Source of the DNA: MR-S7 sp000400995
GTDB taxonomy: Bacteria > Pseudomonadota > Gammaproteobacteria > Burkholderiales > Burkholderiaceae_C
Length of the DNA: 64,000 nucleotides
Assembly (NCBI RefSeq): GCF_045291395.1
Contig: NZ_CP152342.1
Span: 1,302,001 to 1,366,000, forward strand
Direction: 5' to 3'
The first letter of the stretch is position 1. Each line of letters begins with the position of its first letter. Of this stretch, positions 26,433-34,232 are shown piece after piece. The notes under the pieces were generated by a model. The model had not been told where the DNA came from and did no database searches. It saw nothing but the letters and a program-made list of their open reading frames with translations. The translations under genes and the position numbers were made by a program.

Positions 26433-27608
26433 ATGAGTGCTCTCCAAGCCCCGATCACCATCGTCGGTGCAGGCCACAGCGGCGCCAAGGCCGCGGCCGC
26501 GCTGCGCAAGCACGGCTGGACCGGCGGCATCCGCCTGATCGGTGCGGAACCACATCTGCCGTATGACCGACCGCCGCTGTCCAAGGCGGTTCTCCTGGGG
26601 AAGAAGACGAGCGAGCAGTGCGCTTTCTACCCCCGCTCCTGGTATGCGGAGAAGGAGGTGGACCTGATGCTCGGTAGCCCGGTCGTTCGGATCGACCGGG
26701 AGCGGGGCCGACTGGAACTGACCGACGGCAGCGATCTCGCGTACCACCGGCTTCTGCTGGCCACAGGCTCCACGCCCAATCCGCTCACCCTGCCGGGGGC
26801 AGACCTTGCCAACATCTGGCCGTTGCGTGCGCCGGACCATGCGAACGCCATCGCCGGGGCGCTCCAAGAGGGGCGCCGCCTGGTGGTCATCGGCGCCGGT
26901 GTCATCGGTCTCGAGGTGGCCGCGGCCGCGTTCGAGCGCGGCTGCAGCGTGCAGGTGCTGGAGCTGGCACCGCAGGCCATGGGCAGGAGCCTTCCGGCTG
27001 CCGTGTCGGAAGCCGTCGTGGCCGAGCACAGGCGGCGCGGCATCGACGTGCGGTTTGGTGTGCAAGTGGTGGGCTTCGACGGCCACGACGCCGTGGAGGC
27101 GGTGCGGCTGACCACAGGCGAGATACTGGCCTGCGATGCGGTCGTGTACGGCGTCGGCGTGCGGCCCAACAGCGATCTCGCGGCCGCGGCCGGTCTCGGT
27201 GCGCCCAACGGCATACGCACCAACCGCTATCTCCAGACCGAGGACGAACGGATCTTCGCGTGCGGCGACGTCTGCCTCTATGACAGCGAGCGCTACGGGC
27301 AGCCGGTCCGGCTGGAGAACTGGCGCAACGCCGAGGACCAGGCCGATACGGTGGCCCGCAACCTGCTTGGCGAGAACCGCGCGTTTGACGAGGTTCCCTG
27401 GTTCTGGAGCAATCAGTTCGATTTCGCGCTGCAGGTTGCCGGGCTGCCCGCCCTGGGTTGCCGCACCGAAGTGCAGGGGATCGGCCGTTCGCGGCTGTTC
27501 CTTTCCTCGGATGCCGACGGCGTGCTGCGCGGCGTGAGCGCGCTCGGCGCGATACGGGACATCGCCGCGCCGATCAAGGAATACAAGGGGGTGCTTGCCA
27601 CCATCTAA
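26433..27608 (+). CDS. FAD-dependent rubredoxin/ferredoxin reductase
   Basis: The 391-residue protein has an FAD Rossmann motif GAGHSGAKAAAALR at residue 9, the PYDRPPLSK segment typical of dioxygenase and rubredoxin reductases, an NAD Rossmann motif IGAGVIGLEVAAAAFERG near residue 152 and the late FAD contact IFACGDVC. The C-terminal reductase domain follows (VPWFWSNQFD). It should move electrons from NAD(P)H to the rubredoxin encoded upstream. Confidence 0.9.
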   Translation: MSALQAPITIVGAGHSGAKAAAALRKHGWTGGIRLIGAEPHLPYDRPPLSKAVLLGKKTSEQCAFYPRSWYAEKEVDLMLGSPVVRIDRERGRLELTDGSDLAYHRLLLATGSTPNPLTLPGADLANIWPLRAPDHANAIAGALQEGRRLVVIGAGVIGLEVAAAAFERGCSVQVLELAPQAMGRSLPAAVSEAVVAEHRRRGIDVRFGVQVVGFDGHDAVEAVRLTTGEILACDAVVYGVGVRPNSDLAAAAGLGAPNGIRTNRYLQTEDERIFACGDVCLYDSERYGQPVRLENWRNAEDQADTVARNLLGENRAFDEVPWFWSNQFDFALQVAGLPALGCRTEVQGIGRSRLFLSSDADGVLRGVSALGAIRDIAAPIKEYKGVLATI

Positions 27609-27687
27609 GGAATAACCGAGGCGCGTAAAGCGCCCAGAGCACAGATCCGGGGCGATCAACGCCACGAGAACATAAAAGGAGACAAAC

Positions 27688-28101
27688 ATGACCATAACGC
27701 ATTCGGCGGGAGCCCCGCCATTCCTGACTGTCGAAGAGGCGCAAGCCCATTTCGACAGCCGCGCAGCCCTGTACAACGACCGGAACGTCGAAGCCATACT
27801 CGACGGGCTCGAGGACGACGCCGAGATCCACTACGGCGATCTCCCGGTCATGCACGGCAAGAAGGCCTTTGAACCCGTACTCCGCAAGCGACTGGAGTCG
27901 TTCACCTGCTACCACCTCCAGAAGACGGTCCGTCTCGTGCAGGGCAATGTGGTCCTGACCGAACTGGACATTCAATGGGCCGGTGAGGCGTCCCAGGGGC
28001 AACCCCGGCGGACGCGGGCCTTTGAAATCCTGACCTTCCGCGGCAAGAAGCTGGCCAAGTGGGAGCTGGTCTCCAGCCCCAGGCCTCCCAACCTCCCGTA
28101 G
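27688..28101 (+). CDS. NTF2-like (SnoaL-type) small protein, copy 1
   Basis: A 137-residue protein with an NTF2-like pattern: N-terminal helix HFDSRAALYNDRNVEAILDGLEDDAEIHYGDL and strand-rich C-terminus ending FRGKKLAKWELVSSP. AAAGGAGACAAAC gives a strong ribosome site. Members bind small hydrophobic ligands or act as isomerases or hydrolases. It resembles the protein at 29304 in layout, with a solute receptor between them. Function unknown. Confidence 0.8.
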   Translation: MTITHSAGAPPFLTVEEAQAHFDSRAALYNDRNVEAILDGLEDDAEIHYGDLPVMHGKKAFEPVLRKRLESFTCYHLQKTVRLVQGNVVLTELDIQWAGEASQGQPRRTRAFEILTFRGKKLAKWELVSSPRPPNLP

Positions 28102-28243
28102 CCCCGCCTCGCCCGCTCGGCCGCACCGCAGTGCGGCACGACGGATGGTTTCCTCCATGGCACCTCGATCGTCGCCAGGGAGAGTCATGCCCGTGCCCGC
28201 CTGCACTGGCCCATTTCCATGTTCGGTTTACTGGAGATCCCCG

Positions 28244-29212
28244 ATGAAACTGCTCTTCAAATCCCTGGTGTGTTGCCTCTGCACCTGGCTCATGTTTCCG
28301 ACTTTCGCGGTGGCGCAGGACTGGCCGTCGCGCCCCATCACCCTCGTGGTTCCGTATTCCGCAGGCACAGGCATCGACGGGCTGGCGCGAGCGCTCGCGA
28401 ACAACCTGGGCAAGAGCCTGGGCCAGCCTGTCATCGTCGAGAACCGCCCTGGTGCGGGGACCAACATCGGCACCGCTGCCGTCGCCCGCGCCAAGCCGGA
28501 CGGGTACACCCTGGTGATCGGTGCCAACTCCAGCTTCGCCGCCAATAAGAGTCTCTATCGCCACCTTGGATTCGATCCACAGGCGGACCTGACGCCGGTG
28601 GCGTTCCTCGGGACTGGCGCGATGGTGGTGCTGGCCACGCCGGCCTCCGGGATTCGCAGCATGGAGGAGCTGGTGGCGCTTGCGAAGTCGAATCCCGAGA
28701 AGATCAACTTCGGAGCGGCCAATACCACCGCCAGGGTCTGGATCGAACTCATCACATCCGCAGCTGGTATCAAGGCCCAGACCGTCCTCTACTCGAATGC
28801 CGGAACCATGCTGAACGACCTGGTCGGCGGCCAGATTCCGCTCTCCGTGGAGAACACGGGCACGTCCAGAGCCTTGGTCAGCAGCAAGAAGCTGATACCT
28901 CTCGCCGTGACGTCCAAAACGCGAGGGAAGTTCAACGCGACCGTTCCGACGCTTTCGGAACTCGGCATCACGCAACTGGAGGTCGATCCTTGGTTCGCGG
29001 TGTTCGCGCCGAAGGGAATGCCCAGCGAGATCGTCAAGCGATTGAACGCCGAGATCAATGCACTCCAAGGGCACGCCGACTACATTCGCGCCAAGGATTT
29101 TGTCGAGTACGCCGGCGGTGGCTGGAGCCCCGAGGAACTGGGCGCTTTCCAGGCGAGCGAGATCACGAAGTGGCGCGAACTTGTGGACCGAACGGGCATT
29201 CGTTTGGATTGA
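28244..29212 (+). CDS. Bug/TctC-family periplasmic solute receptor
   Basis: The 322-residue protein has a signal peptide (MKLLFKSLVCCL to AVAQD) and the Bug family opening WPSRPITLVVPYSAGTGIDG, plus VENRPGAGTNIGTAAVARAKPDGYTL. It is an orphan: no TctA/TctB membrane genes are adjacent, as usual in Burkholderiales. The start at 28244 gives the signal peptide and has CTGGAGA upstream; the earlier frame to 28145 is rejected. It probably binds a carboxylate related to the neighbouring redox genes. Confidence 0.9.
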   Translation: MKLLFKSLVCCLCTWLMFPTFAVAQDWPSRPITLVVPYSAGTGIDGLARALANNLGKSLGQPVIVENRPGAGTNIGTAAVARAKPDGYTLVIGANSSFAANKSLYRHLGFDPQADLTPVAFLGTGAMVVLATPASGIRSMEELVALAKSNPEKINFGAANTTARVWIELITSAAGIKAQTVLYSNAGTMLNDLVGGQIPLSVENTGTSRALVSSKKLIPLAVTSKTRGKFNATVPTLSELGITQLEVDPWFAVFAPKGMPSEIVKRLNAEINALQGHADYIRAKDFVEYAGGGWSPEELGAFQASEITKWRELVDRTGIRLD

Positions 29213-29303
29213 AGGGCCTCATGTCTTGTCCTCCGCAGCGAGTGCGCGCCACCCGTGTGCGGAGATGCCGAGTGTGTCTGATAAACATCGAAAGGAAGCG
29301 GAA

Positions 29304-29747
29304 ATGGCCGATCAATTTGCAACTGTCCAGAAGACGGAAGAACCCATCACATGGGATGCGGCGGAGGCGGCGCTGAAATTGTCCGAGGAAAGATTCCAGG
29401 CCGGCGACGTCGAGGGACTGGTTTCGAAGTACCACGACGATGTGATCATCCGGTTCGCGTCGCTGCCCGAGTTCCGTGGAAAGGAAGCCGCCCGACGCTG
29501 GCTCCAGAAGCGGCTTGAGCGGCAGCTCAACTACACACTGAAGAAGGAACTGCTCGCCATCGATGGTCAGAAGGTGACCCGGAGCTGGACCGGCCACTGG
29601 GTCGATTCGCAGACCAGGAAGAAGATGGAGGGGCGGGGCATCGAGTTCCTCCAGTACCAGGATGGCAAGCTGGTTCTGTGGGATGCCTGCTTCCACGTTT
29701 GGGAAGAGGGCAAACGGCTGGAAAACGAATACTTCGATCTGGCGTAA
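29304..29747 (+). CDS. NTF2-like small protein, copy 2
   Basis: A 147-residue protein with the DUF1348/NTF2-like style: KLSEERFQAGDVEGLVSKYHDDVIIRFASLPEFRGKEAARRWLQKRLERQL and C-terminal GIEFLQYQDGKLVLWDACFHVW. AAAGGAAGCGGAA precedes the ATG. An inverted repeat GGGAGC/GCTCCC at 29748-29772 follows its stop. Role unknown; probably the last gene of the rubredoxin-led unit. Confidence 0.8.
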   Translation: MADQFATVQKTEEPITWDAAEAALKLSEERFQAGDVEGLVSKYHDDVIIRFASLPEFRGKEAARRWLQKRLERQLNYTLKKELLAIDGQKVTRSWTGHWVDSQTRKKMEGRGIEFLQYQDGKLVLWDACFHVWEEGKRLENEYFDLA

Positions 29748-29804
29748 GGGAGCCCCGACGAGGTCAGCTCCCGGGCAGTCTCCGCTTTCCGATTCCGACC
29801 CACT

Positions 29805-29906
29805 GTGCGGGCTGGGCGTGCCGAGTTGGTCGCGCTCTTCCGGTCGCCCGAGGTCTCGCCGGTCGAGGTCGCTCGCGCGGCCCTCGCTTGCGCCGAGGCG
29901 GTCAGG
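29805..29906 (+). pseudogene. Amidase N-terminal fragment
   Basis: About 34 codons read GRAELVALFRSPEVSPVEVARAALA, the conserved start of amidase-signature enzymes (ALVALFRSRELSPVEV type). The frame then leaves the family abruptly at about 29907, where a LivF/UrtE-type tail begins in another frame. No ribosome site is evident. It is a leftover of a deleted gene. Confidence 0.6.
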
Positions 29907-30085
29907 CGCCAGTCATCGTCGAGAAGATCGTCGCCCAGCTCAAGGATATCCGCCGTGCTGCCGTGGCGGTCCTGCTGGTGGAGCAGAACCTCGAGGTCTG
30001 CACCCAGCTCGCCGACCGTCACTACATCATTGAGCAGGGGGCGATCGTGTACCAGGGACTTGCGTTCAAGGATTTATGTCAATAG
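29907..30085 (+). pseudogene. LivF/UrtE-type ATPase C-terminal fragment
   Basis: In the frame ending at 30085 the sequence APVIVEKIVAQLKDI, then AVLLVEQNLEVCTQLADRHYIIEQG, is the tail of a branched-chain amide or amino acid ABC ATPase after Walker B (GLAPVIV follows DEPTE in intact members). It joins the amidase fragment without a gap. The promoter for the next tRNA-like/tyrB unit lies inside its last codons. Confidence 0.75.
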
Positions 30086-30104
30086 AATATTTGTCCTAGG
30101 TCAA
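30060..30104 (+). promoter_or_regulatory. Promoter with palindromic operator, site b
   Basis: A -35-like TTGCGT (30060-30065), a 17-nt spacer, -10 box TAGAAT (30083-30088), 2 nt, then the palindrome TTGTCCTAGGTCAA (30091-30104, all ten fixed positions matched). The operator covers the expected transcription start. The tRNA-Cys relic begins about 5 nt later and tyrB follows. Confidence 0.7.
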
Positions 30105-30108
30105 AATT

Positions 30109-30182
30109 CGCGCTGTGGCAAAATGGCTATGCGGCGGATCGCAAATCCGCTCAGGTCGGTTCGAATACAGCACGCGGCTCCT
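30109..30182 (+). pseudogene. Decayed tRNA-Cys (GCA) copy in the tyrB leader
   Basis: The sequence aligns along its length with the intact tRNA-Cys genes at 32953 and 61797. The anticodon stem GCGGA/TCCGC is intact and the loop reads TCGCAAA, keeping GCA but replacing the universal U33 by C. Only about five acceptor pairs survive, the T stem has mismatches, and the encoded CCA is lost (TCCTTA). It cannot be a normal tRNA but may persist as leader structure. Confidence 0.75.
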
Positions 30183-30270
30183 TATCCGTGATTCCGAAGA
30201 TTCCTCTCTTCTGTTGGCCGGCAGGGAAGGTTGGCTTGGGGAACTTGTCTTTTTCAAGGATGTATTCGCC

Positions 30271-31470
30271 ATGTCACTCTTCGACGCCGTCGAAATGGCG
30301 CCGCGCGACCCGATCCTGGGCCTGAACGAACAATTCGCCATCGACACCCACCCTGACAAGGTCAACTTGGGCGTGGGTGTGTATTGCGACGACAATGGCA
30401 AGGTGCCGCTTCTGGCGTGTGTGAAGAAGGCCGAGGTCGACATGATGAAGGCGTCCAGCGCCCGCGGCTACCTGCCGATCGACGGCTTGGCGGCCTACGC
30501 CGCCGCCGTGAAGGCGCTGGTCTTCGGCGTCAATAGCGAGCCGGTGAAGTCCGGTCGTGTGGCCACGGTGCAGGCCTTGGGCGGCACCGGTGGCCTGAAG
30601 ATCGGCGCCGACTTCCTCAAGAAGCTCTCACCGGGCGCCAAGGTGCTGATCAGCGCCCCGAGCTGGGAAAACCATCGTGCCCTGTTCAGTCAGGCGGGTT
30701 TCACGGTCGAGGCCTACCCTTACTACGACGCCGCCGCGCGTGGTGTGAACTTCGAGGGCATGCTGGCCGCGCTGAATGCCGCCCCCACCGGTACCATCGT
30801 CGTGCTGCACGCCTGCTGCCACAACCCGACCGGCTACGACATCACGCCCGCGCAGTGGGATCAGGTGGTGGCAGCCGTCAAGGCGCGCGGCCTGACCCCT
30901 TTCCTCGACATGGCCTACCAGGGCTTCGGCAATGGCATCCGGGAGGACGGCGCAGCCGTCGGCAAGTTCGCCGCCGCTGGCCTGACCTTCTTCGTCGCCA
31001 CATCGTTTTCCAAGAGTTTCAGCCTGTACGGCGAGCGGGTGGGCGCTCTGTCCGCGCTGTGCCAGGACGGGGACGAGGCAGCGCGCGTGCTGTCGCAGCT
31101 GAAGATCATGGTGCGCACCAACTACAGCAATCCGCCAATCCACGGTAGCACCGTGGTCGCGGCGGTGCTGGGCAACCCCGAGCTGCGTGCTCTGTGGAAG
31201 CAGGAATTGGGTGAAATGCGTGCTCGCATCAAGGCGATGCGTCAGAAGCTGGTCGAAGGCCTCGCGGCCGCCGGTGTGAAGCAGGACATGAGCTTCATAA
31301 CCGAGCAGATCGGCATGTTCAGCTACTCAGGCCTGACCAGGGAGCAGATGGTGCGCCTGCGTAGCGAGTTCGGCGTCTACGGCACCGACACGGGCCGCAT
31401 TTGCGTGGCTGCGCTCAATAGCAAGAACATCGACCACGTCTGCCAGGCGATTGCCCAGGTTTCCGGCTGA
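30271..31470 (+). CDS. tyrB: Aromatic/aspartate aminotransferase
   Basis: The 399-residue PLP enzyme starts MSLFDAVEMAPRDPILGLNEQF and has HACCHNPTGYD (PLP-phosphate region), and the Schiff-base lysine in SFSKSFSLYGERVGAL. Length and motifs fit the class Ia TyrB/AspC group. It makes phenylalanine and tyrosine or interconverts aspartate and glutamate in the cytoplasm. AAGGA lies 10 nt before the ATG. It is the first intact gene after operator site b, and is followed by another aminotransferase on the same strand. Confidence 0.93.
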   Translation: MSLFDAVEMAPRDPILGLNEQFAIDTHPDKVNLGVGVYCDDNGKVPLLACVKKAEVDMMKASSARGYLPIDGLAAYAAAVKALVFGVNSEPVKSGRVATVQALGGTGGLKIGADFLKKLSPGAKVLISAPSWENHRALFSQAGFTVEAYPYYDAAARGVNFEGMLAALNAAPTGTIVVLHACCHNPTGYDITPAQWDQVVAAVKARGLTPFLDMAYQGFGNGIREDGAAVGKFAAAGLTFFVATSFSKSFSLYGERVGALSALCQDGDEAARVLSQLKIMVRTNYSNPPIHGSTVVAAVLGNPELRALWKQELGEMRARIKAMRQKLVEGLAAAGVKQDMSFITEQIGMFSYSGLTREQMVRLRSEFGVYGTDTGRICVAALNSKNIDHVCQAIAQVSG

Positions 31471-31630
31471 TCCTAGCGAGTTGCGGCTCGGTTCTCGCCG
31501 ATTCCGCACCGGCCCATCCGTCCGTGTCGCTGTCCGTGTGCGTTCGCCGGCGTGCGGGCCGGTCAGCCGTATCGACGTCTGCCCCTGACTAAAAAGTCAA
31601 ATCGCGCACCCGTTGATCTCGACCAAATCC

Positions 31631-32893
31631 ATGAAACTGTCATCTCTCGAAAAAAACGGCATGCTGATGAAACCCGACGAAACACTTGCATGCCCTTGGA
31701 CGCTTTCTCGTCGAGCAAATGTCATGCAATCCTCGGTGCTGCGCGAAATGCTCAAGGTGGGCGGACCCGGCATCATCAGCCTGGCTGGTGGATTGCCTGC
31801 ACCCGAGACTTTCCCCATCGATGCCTTCTCCGCCGCCTGCGAGCGGGTGTTGCGGAATGATGGCGCGGCCGCACTGCAATACGCCGCTAGCGAGGGCTAC
31901 GGCCCGCTACGCGAGGCCGTGGCCGCCATGCTTCCCTGGAACGTGGCCCCGAACCAGGTGCTCATCACGACGGGCTCACAGCAGGGGTTGGATCTGGCCG
32001 CCAAGGTACTGCTCGATCCCGGCAGCCGCATGCTGGTGGAGATGCCAACTTACATGGGTGCGCTGCAGGCCTTCGGCCCGATGGAACCGCAGCCCGTAGG
32101 CGTGGCCAGCGACGGCGAGGGCGCGCTGCCCGACGATATGGCTGACAAGGCCCTGGGCGACGGCATGCTGGAGAACAAGGCGCGCTTCGCCTACCTGGTG
32201 CCGAACTTCCAGAACCCCACTGGCCGCAGCATGGGGGAGGCGCGGCGCACGGCCGTCATAGCCACCGCGGCGCGGACCGGCCTGCCGTTGCTGGAGGACA
32301 ACCCTTATGGCGAACTGTGGTTCGACCAGCCCCCGCCCGCACCGCTGGCCTCTCGCAATCCGGAGGGCGTGCTCTATTTTGGTTCCTTCTCCAAGGTGCT
32401 GGCGCCGGGTCTGCGGCTGGGCTTCCTGGTGGCGCCCAGAACGCTGTATCCCAAGTTGCTGCAGGCTAAGCAGGCGGTGGATCTGCACACGCCAATCTTC
32501 ACGCAGCGCGTGGTGGCCGAGGTAATTCGGGACGGTTTCCTCGGTCGCCATGTGCCCGCCATCCGCGCTCGCTACAGGGTGCAGCGCGATGCGATGGTGG
32601 CCGCGATCCGGCGCGAGATGCAAGGGATGGATGTGCAGTTCACCGTGCCTGCGGGTGGCATGTTCCTCTGGCTGCGGCTGCCAGTTGGCATTGACACAGG
32701 AAAGATGCTGTCGGAATCGATGGCGCGCGGTGTCGCCTATGTGCCCGGTGCGCCGTTCTACAGCGACGGGACGGGGCTGCGAGAGCTGCGCCTGTCGTTC
32801 GCCACAGTCGGCCCGGCGCAAATCGATATCGCCATTGCAGCGCTGGCGCGAACTCTGCGCGAGGCGCTGGACCAAAGTATTGGCCCGCAATAG
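31631..32893 (+). CDS. PLP-dependent aminotransferase (LysN/2-aminoadipate type)
   Basis: A fold-type-I aminotransferase of about 420 residues: PGIISLAGGLPAPETFP near the start, NFQNPTGRSM, DNPYGELWF and PLP lysine in FGSFSKVLAPGLRLGF. It lacks the GntR domain of MocR proteins, so it is the enzyme type (2-aminoadipate, kynurenine or branched-chain substrates). The start is uncertain: ATG 31631, ATG 31661 or 31667; none has a strong ribosome site. It lies 160 nt after tyrB, probably in the same unit, and ends at a terminator. Confidence 0.85.
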   Translation: MKLSSLEKNGMLMKPDETLACPWTLSRRANVMQSSVLREMLKVGGPGIISLAGGLPAPETFPIDAFSAACERVLRNDGAAALQYAASEGYGPLREAVAAMLPWNVAPNQVLITTGSQQGLDLAAKVLLDPGSRMLVEMPTYMGALQAFGPMEPQPVGVASDGEGALPDDMADKALGDGMLENKARFAYLVPNFQNPTGRSMGEARRTAVIATAARTGLPLLEDNPYGELWFDQPPPAPLASRNPEGVLYFGSFSKVLAPGLRLGFLVAPRTLYPKLLQAKQAVDLHTPIFTQRVVAEVIRDGFLGRHVPAIRARYRVQRDAMVAAIRREMQGMDVQFTVPAGGMFLWLRLPVGIDTGKMLSESMARGVAYVPGAPFYSDGTGLRELRLSFATVGPAQIDIAIAALARTLREALDQSIGPQ

Positions 32894-32914
32894 GCTACGC
32901 GGGCTTGTTTTCTT
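32883..32914 (+). terminator. Terminator after the two aminotransferase genes
   Basis: GCCCGC (32883-32888) pairs with GCGGGC (32899-32904) around a 10-nt loop that contains the stop codon, followed by TTGTTTTCTT. It is short but GC-rich. Its T-run doubles as the -35 box of the next promoter. Confidence 0.6.
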
Positions 32915-32949
32915 ATATATATGCCAATATAATGTTTGGCATATGACAA
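32905..32949 (+). promoter_or_regulatory. Promoter with palindromic operator, site c
   Basis: TTGTTT (-35, 32905-32910), 17-nt spacer, perfect TATAAT (-10, 32928-32933), 2 nt, then TTGGCATATGACAA (32936-32949, exact match to the palindrome). The tRNA-Cys begins 3 nt after it. This is the best example of the promoter-operator-tRNA arrangement. Confidence 0.8.
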
Positions 32950-32952
32950 AAT

Positions 32953-33026
32953 GGCGCGGTGGCAGAATGGTTATGCAGTGGATTGCAAATCCGCTCAAGT
33001 TGGTTCGATTCCAGCCCGCGCCTCCA
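32953..33026 (+). tRNA. tRNA-Cys (GCA), plus strand
   Basis: A complete 74-nt cloverleaf with encoded CCA: acceptor GGCGCGG/CCGCGCC, anticodon stem GTGGA/TCCGC with loop TTGCAAA, 4-nt variable loop, T arm GTTGG TTCGATT CCAGC. One wobble pair each in anticodon and T stems. It is immediately downstream of operator c and 64 nt upstream of a peroxiredoxin gene, so it is probably co-transcribed with it. Confidence 0.93.
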
Positions 33027-33090
33027 CAGACTGGTGACCTCGAAAACCTTCTTTTTCACTGGCAGGTGAAGCCGGTCCGAAGGGGATTGA

Positions 33091-33648
33091 ATGGGACGAA
33101 CTCGCACTAACAAAGCCGCAATCTCGGCAACGGATGCGGAGATTGTTGCTGCCCTGCTCGGCAGGCCGTTGCCACCCGATCGGCGACTACTTTCAACCGA
33201 TGGGCATTTGATGGATCTGGCCCGCTTGGCGGGACGATCGGTGGTCTATGTCCATCCGATGATTCGCCGCCCCGGCGCAGCGTCACCTCTGGGATGGGAG
33301 CAAGCACCTGGCGCGCGCGGTTGCACCGCGCAGTCTTGTGCCTTTCGCGATGTCTTTGTCGATCTGATGAGCGGCTCGCACGTATTCGGCTTGTCGATCC
33401 AGCCGAGCACCGAGCAGCGCGAGGCCGTGGCTCGGCTGCATCTGCCGTTTCCGCTGCTTTCGGATGCAGACCTGAAGTGGAGTTCAGCGCTCGGCTTGCC
33501 TACTTTCCAGGTGGGACAACTCCGTGTCCTGCGCCGCTTGACTCTGATCGTGCGGGACGGCCGTATCGAGCACGTCTTCTATCCAGTCCCCGTTCCCGAG
33601 GAAAACGCCTTGACAGTGCTGCTCTGGCTGCACGAGCATCCGCTTTGA
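33091..33648 (+). CDS. Peroxiredoxin (AhpC/TSA, BCP-like)
   Basis: The 185-residue protein matches peroxiredoxins of the Prx/BCP-like group: VVYVHPMIRRPG, then the active-site PGARGCTAQSCAFRD with two cysteines five apart, FGLSIQPSTEQREAVARLHLPFPLLSD, and C-terminal RDGRIEHVFYPV. The first cysteine is the likely peroxidatic residue. AAGGGG is 7 nt before the ATG. It follows tRNA-Cys directly, which links thiol chemistry with cysteine decoding in one transcript. Confidence 0.85.
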   Translation: MGRTRTNKAAISATDAEIVAALLGRPLPPDRRLLSTDGHLMDLARLAGRSVVYVHPMIRRPGAASPLGWEQAPGARGCTAQSCAFRDVFVDLMSGSHVFGLSIQPSTEQREAVARLHLPFPLLSDADLKWSSALGLPTFQVGQLRVLRRLTLIVRDGRIEHVFYPVPVPEENALTVLLWLHEHPL

Positions 33649-34232
33649 ACCGTCCTCCTTCTTTTTTCAATCATCCCGCCCGCGGGGCCACGCCCATCAC
33701 CCATCACGTATGGCCGCAGGCTCGCTCCCGGACTGACCTTCCCGTTTGTTCAGCGCCGCACCAACCTGTCGAGGTCGGGGTGCGGATGATGAATGCACCT
33801 GGCCGCATCCCTGAATTGGGTACGACACCTTTCGCACAACATGCGCCGCCTGACATCGTGGCGCGCCTCAACAGCTTGCTGTCCGTGAGTACGACCGATC
33901 TTCACGGAGCTGCCGCTGGCATGAATGAAGTAGTGACATGGGCGTAGACCGATCTCGGCATCAGCCAGCTGCGACAGGATTTTTCTGCCAATCTGGTGGC
34001 AGCTACATCAGAGTGGCGTTGGTACATGCTGTTGAGGAGTTGGAGAAACTCGATCTTGACATAATCGAACCATCGCAACTTTGGAGATAACGATGGCCTC
34101 TACCGGCCCTAGCTGCTGATCGGGGGCTCCTTTGCCTATCCAAGGTTCAGGTAGGCGAGCTGGTTGCCCAGCCCGCCCAGCGCGTCGAATCGGAATACGA
34201 TGCCGACAGCAGGGAGCCATCGGCAGCCTTGA
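33649..34232. other. Gene-poor stretch with probable remnants
   Basis: No convincing gene. A plus-strand frame from 33790 (PFAQHAPPDIVARLNSLLS) resembles the C-terminal third of a Bug receptor and is broken by a stop at 33945. At 34056-34069 TTGACATAATCGAA matches the operator at eight of ten fixed positions, and TTGGAGATAACG precedes an ATG at 34093 that opens only eight codons. This may be a promoter whose gene was deleted. Confidence 0.4.

Noticed and set aside
32953..33026. tRNA-Cys as attachment site of an integrative element
   Set aside because: No integrase, no direct repeat of the tRNA 3' end; full-length tRNAs in inverted orientation do not fit att sites.
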